DNA of 64,000 nt from an uncultured Bacteroidales bacterium (GTDB lineage Bacteria; Bacteroidota; Bacteroidia; Bacteroidales; Paludibacteraceae), in contig CAIUTB010000118.1 in NCBI GenBank assembly GCA_903901975.1, forward strand, positions 117,428-181,427, given 5' to 3'. Under the pieces are notes generated by a model. That model saw only the letters and a list, made by a program, of their open reading frames with translations. It searched no databases and was not told where the DNA came from. Position 1 is the stretch's first letter; every line of letters begins with the position of its first letter. A program made the translations under genes and the position numbers. Below are positions 63,979-64,000 of the stretch, one piece after another.

Positions 63979-64000
63979 TACTTTTAATTTTGAGGTTTAA

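Noticed and set aside
1..64000. tRNA, rRNA or prophage genes
   Set aside because: None seen by eye; no cloverleaf-like segments or phage structural genes were recognised in intergenic DNA. A covariance-model search would be needed to exclude small RNAs.

Overview
The window is AT-rich chromosomal DNA from a member of the Bacteroidota, most likely order Bacteroidales (Paludibacter-like is possible, but the species cannot be fixed from the sequence alone). Evidence: many genes are preceded by the phylum-specific -7 promoter box TAnnTTTG; there are three proteins with type IX secretion (T9SS) C-terminal sorting domains, one of them PorZ; and there is a Porin_10-like barrel, a threonine operon using a phosphoglycerate-mutase-like predicted homoserine kinase, and a ComEC with a decayed C-terminal nuclease-like domain. 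I see no rRNA, tRNA, prophage or CRISPR.

Layout. 1-9.9 kb is housekeeping: kdsB (cut by the window edge), a PlsC-type acyltransferase, ribF, a HAD phosphatase, an M23/LysM peptidase, ndk, an ispD-acyltransferase-recG operon, and a SPOR protein with folE. 9.9-16.4 kb is one minus-strand run from porZ through two GT-C-like membrane enzymes, a GtrA flippase-like protein and a polyprenyl-phosphate GT2 to a small C_GCAxxG_C_C protein; it looks like a surface-glycan module linked to T9SS cargo anchoring. 16.5-21.5 kb holds rdgB, a small barrel protein, a T9SS propeller protein and an SRAP (YedK/HMCES-like) gene, in a stretch with unusual repeats. 21.6-36.0 kb is one gene for a 4810-residue repetitive T9SS surface protein. 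36-44.4 kb carries a nitroreductase, gdhA, a porin with a solute-binding protein, metA (predicted acetyl-CoA type) and a U32 peptidase-family gene.

44.4-45.2 kb is the most distinctive mobile region: a single-domain IS200-like Y1 transposase flanked by three 80-bp units, each with two palindromes around a hairpin whose stem changes by compensated base pairs (a REP/BIME-like arrangement). Then follow recA, a PcrA/UvrD helicase, a small acyltransferase, a YafV-type amidase, a cold-shock protein, an M3 peptidase, two membrane proteins, an amidase, a cytidylyltransferase-GHMP kinase fusion, thrC with the predicted homoserine kinase, nrnA, comEC, rpe, a short unrecognised ORF and an ECF sigma factor.

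Scattered between genes are further repeat families that the genes do not explain: heptamer tracts (AGTTNAY)n at gene borders, inverted pairs of a C4-TAA-C4 element (one arm forms the N-terminus of the U32 protein), three degenerate REP-like hairpins around the SRAP gene, a MITE-like inverted repeat in the likely SRAP leader, and a duplicated ~145-bp intergenic segment whose terminator survives in only one copy. Function calls rest on motifs and family knowledge; no database search was run.
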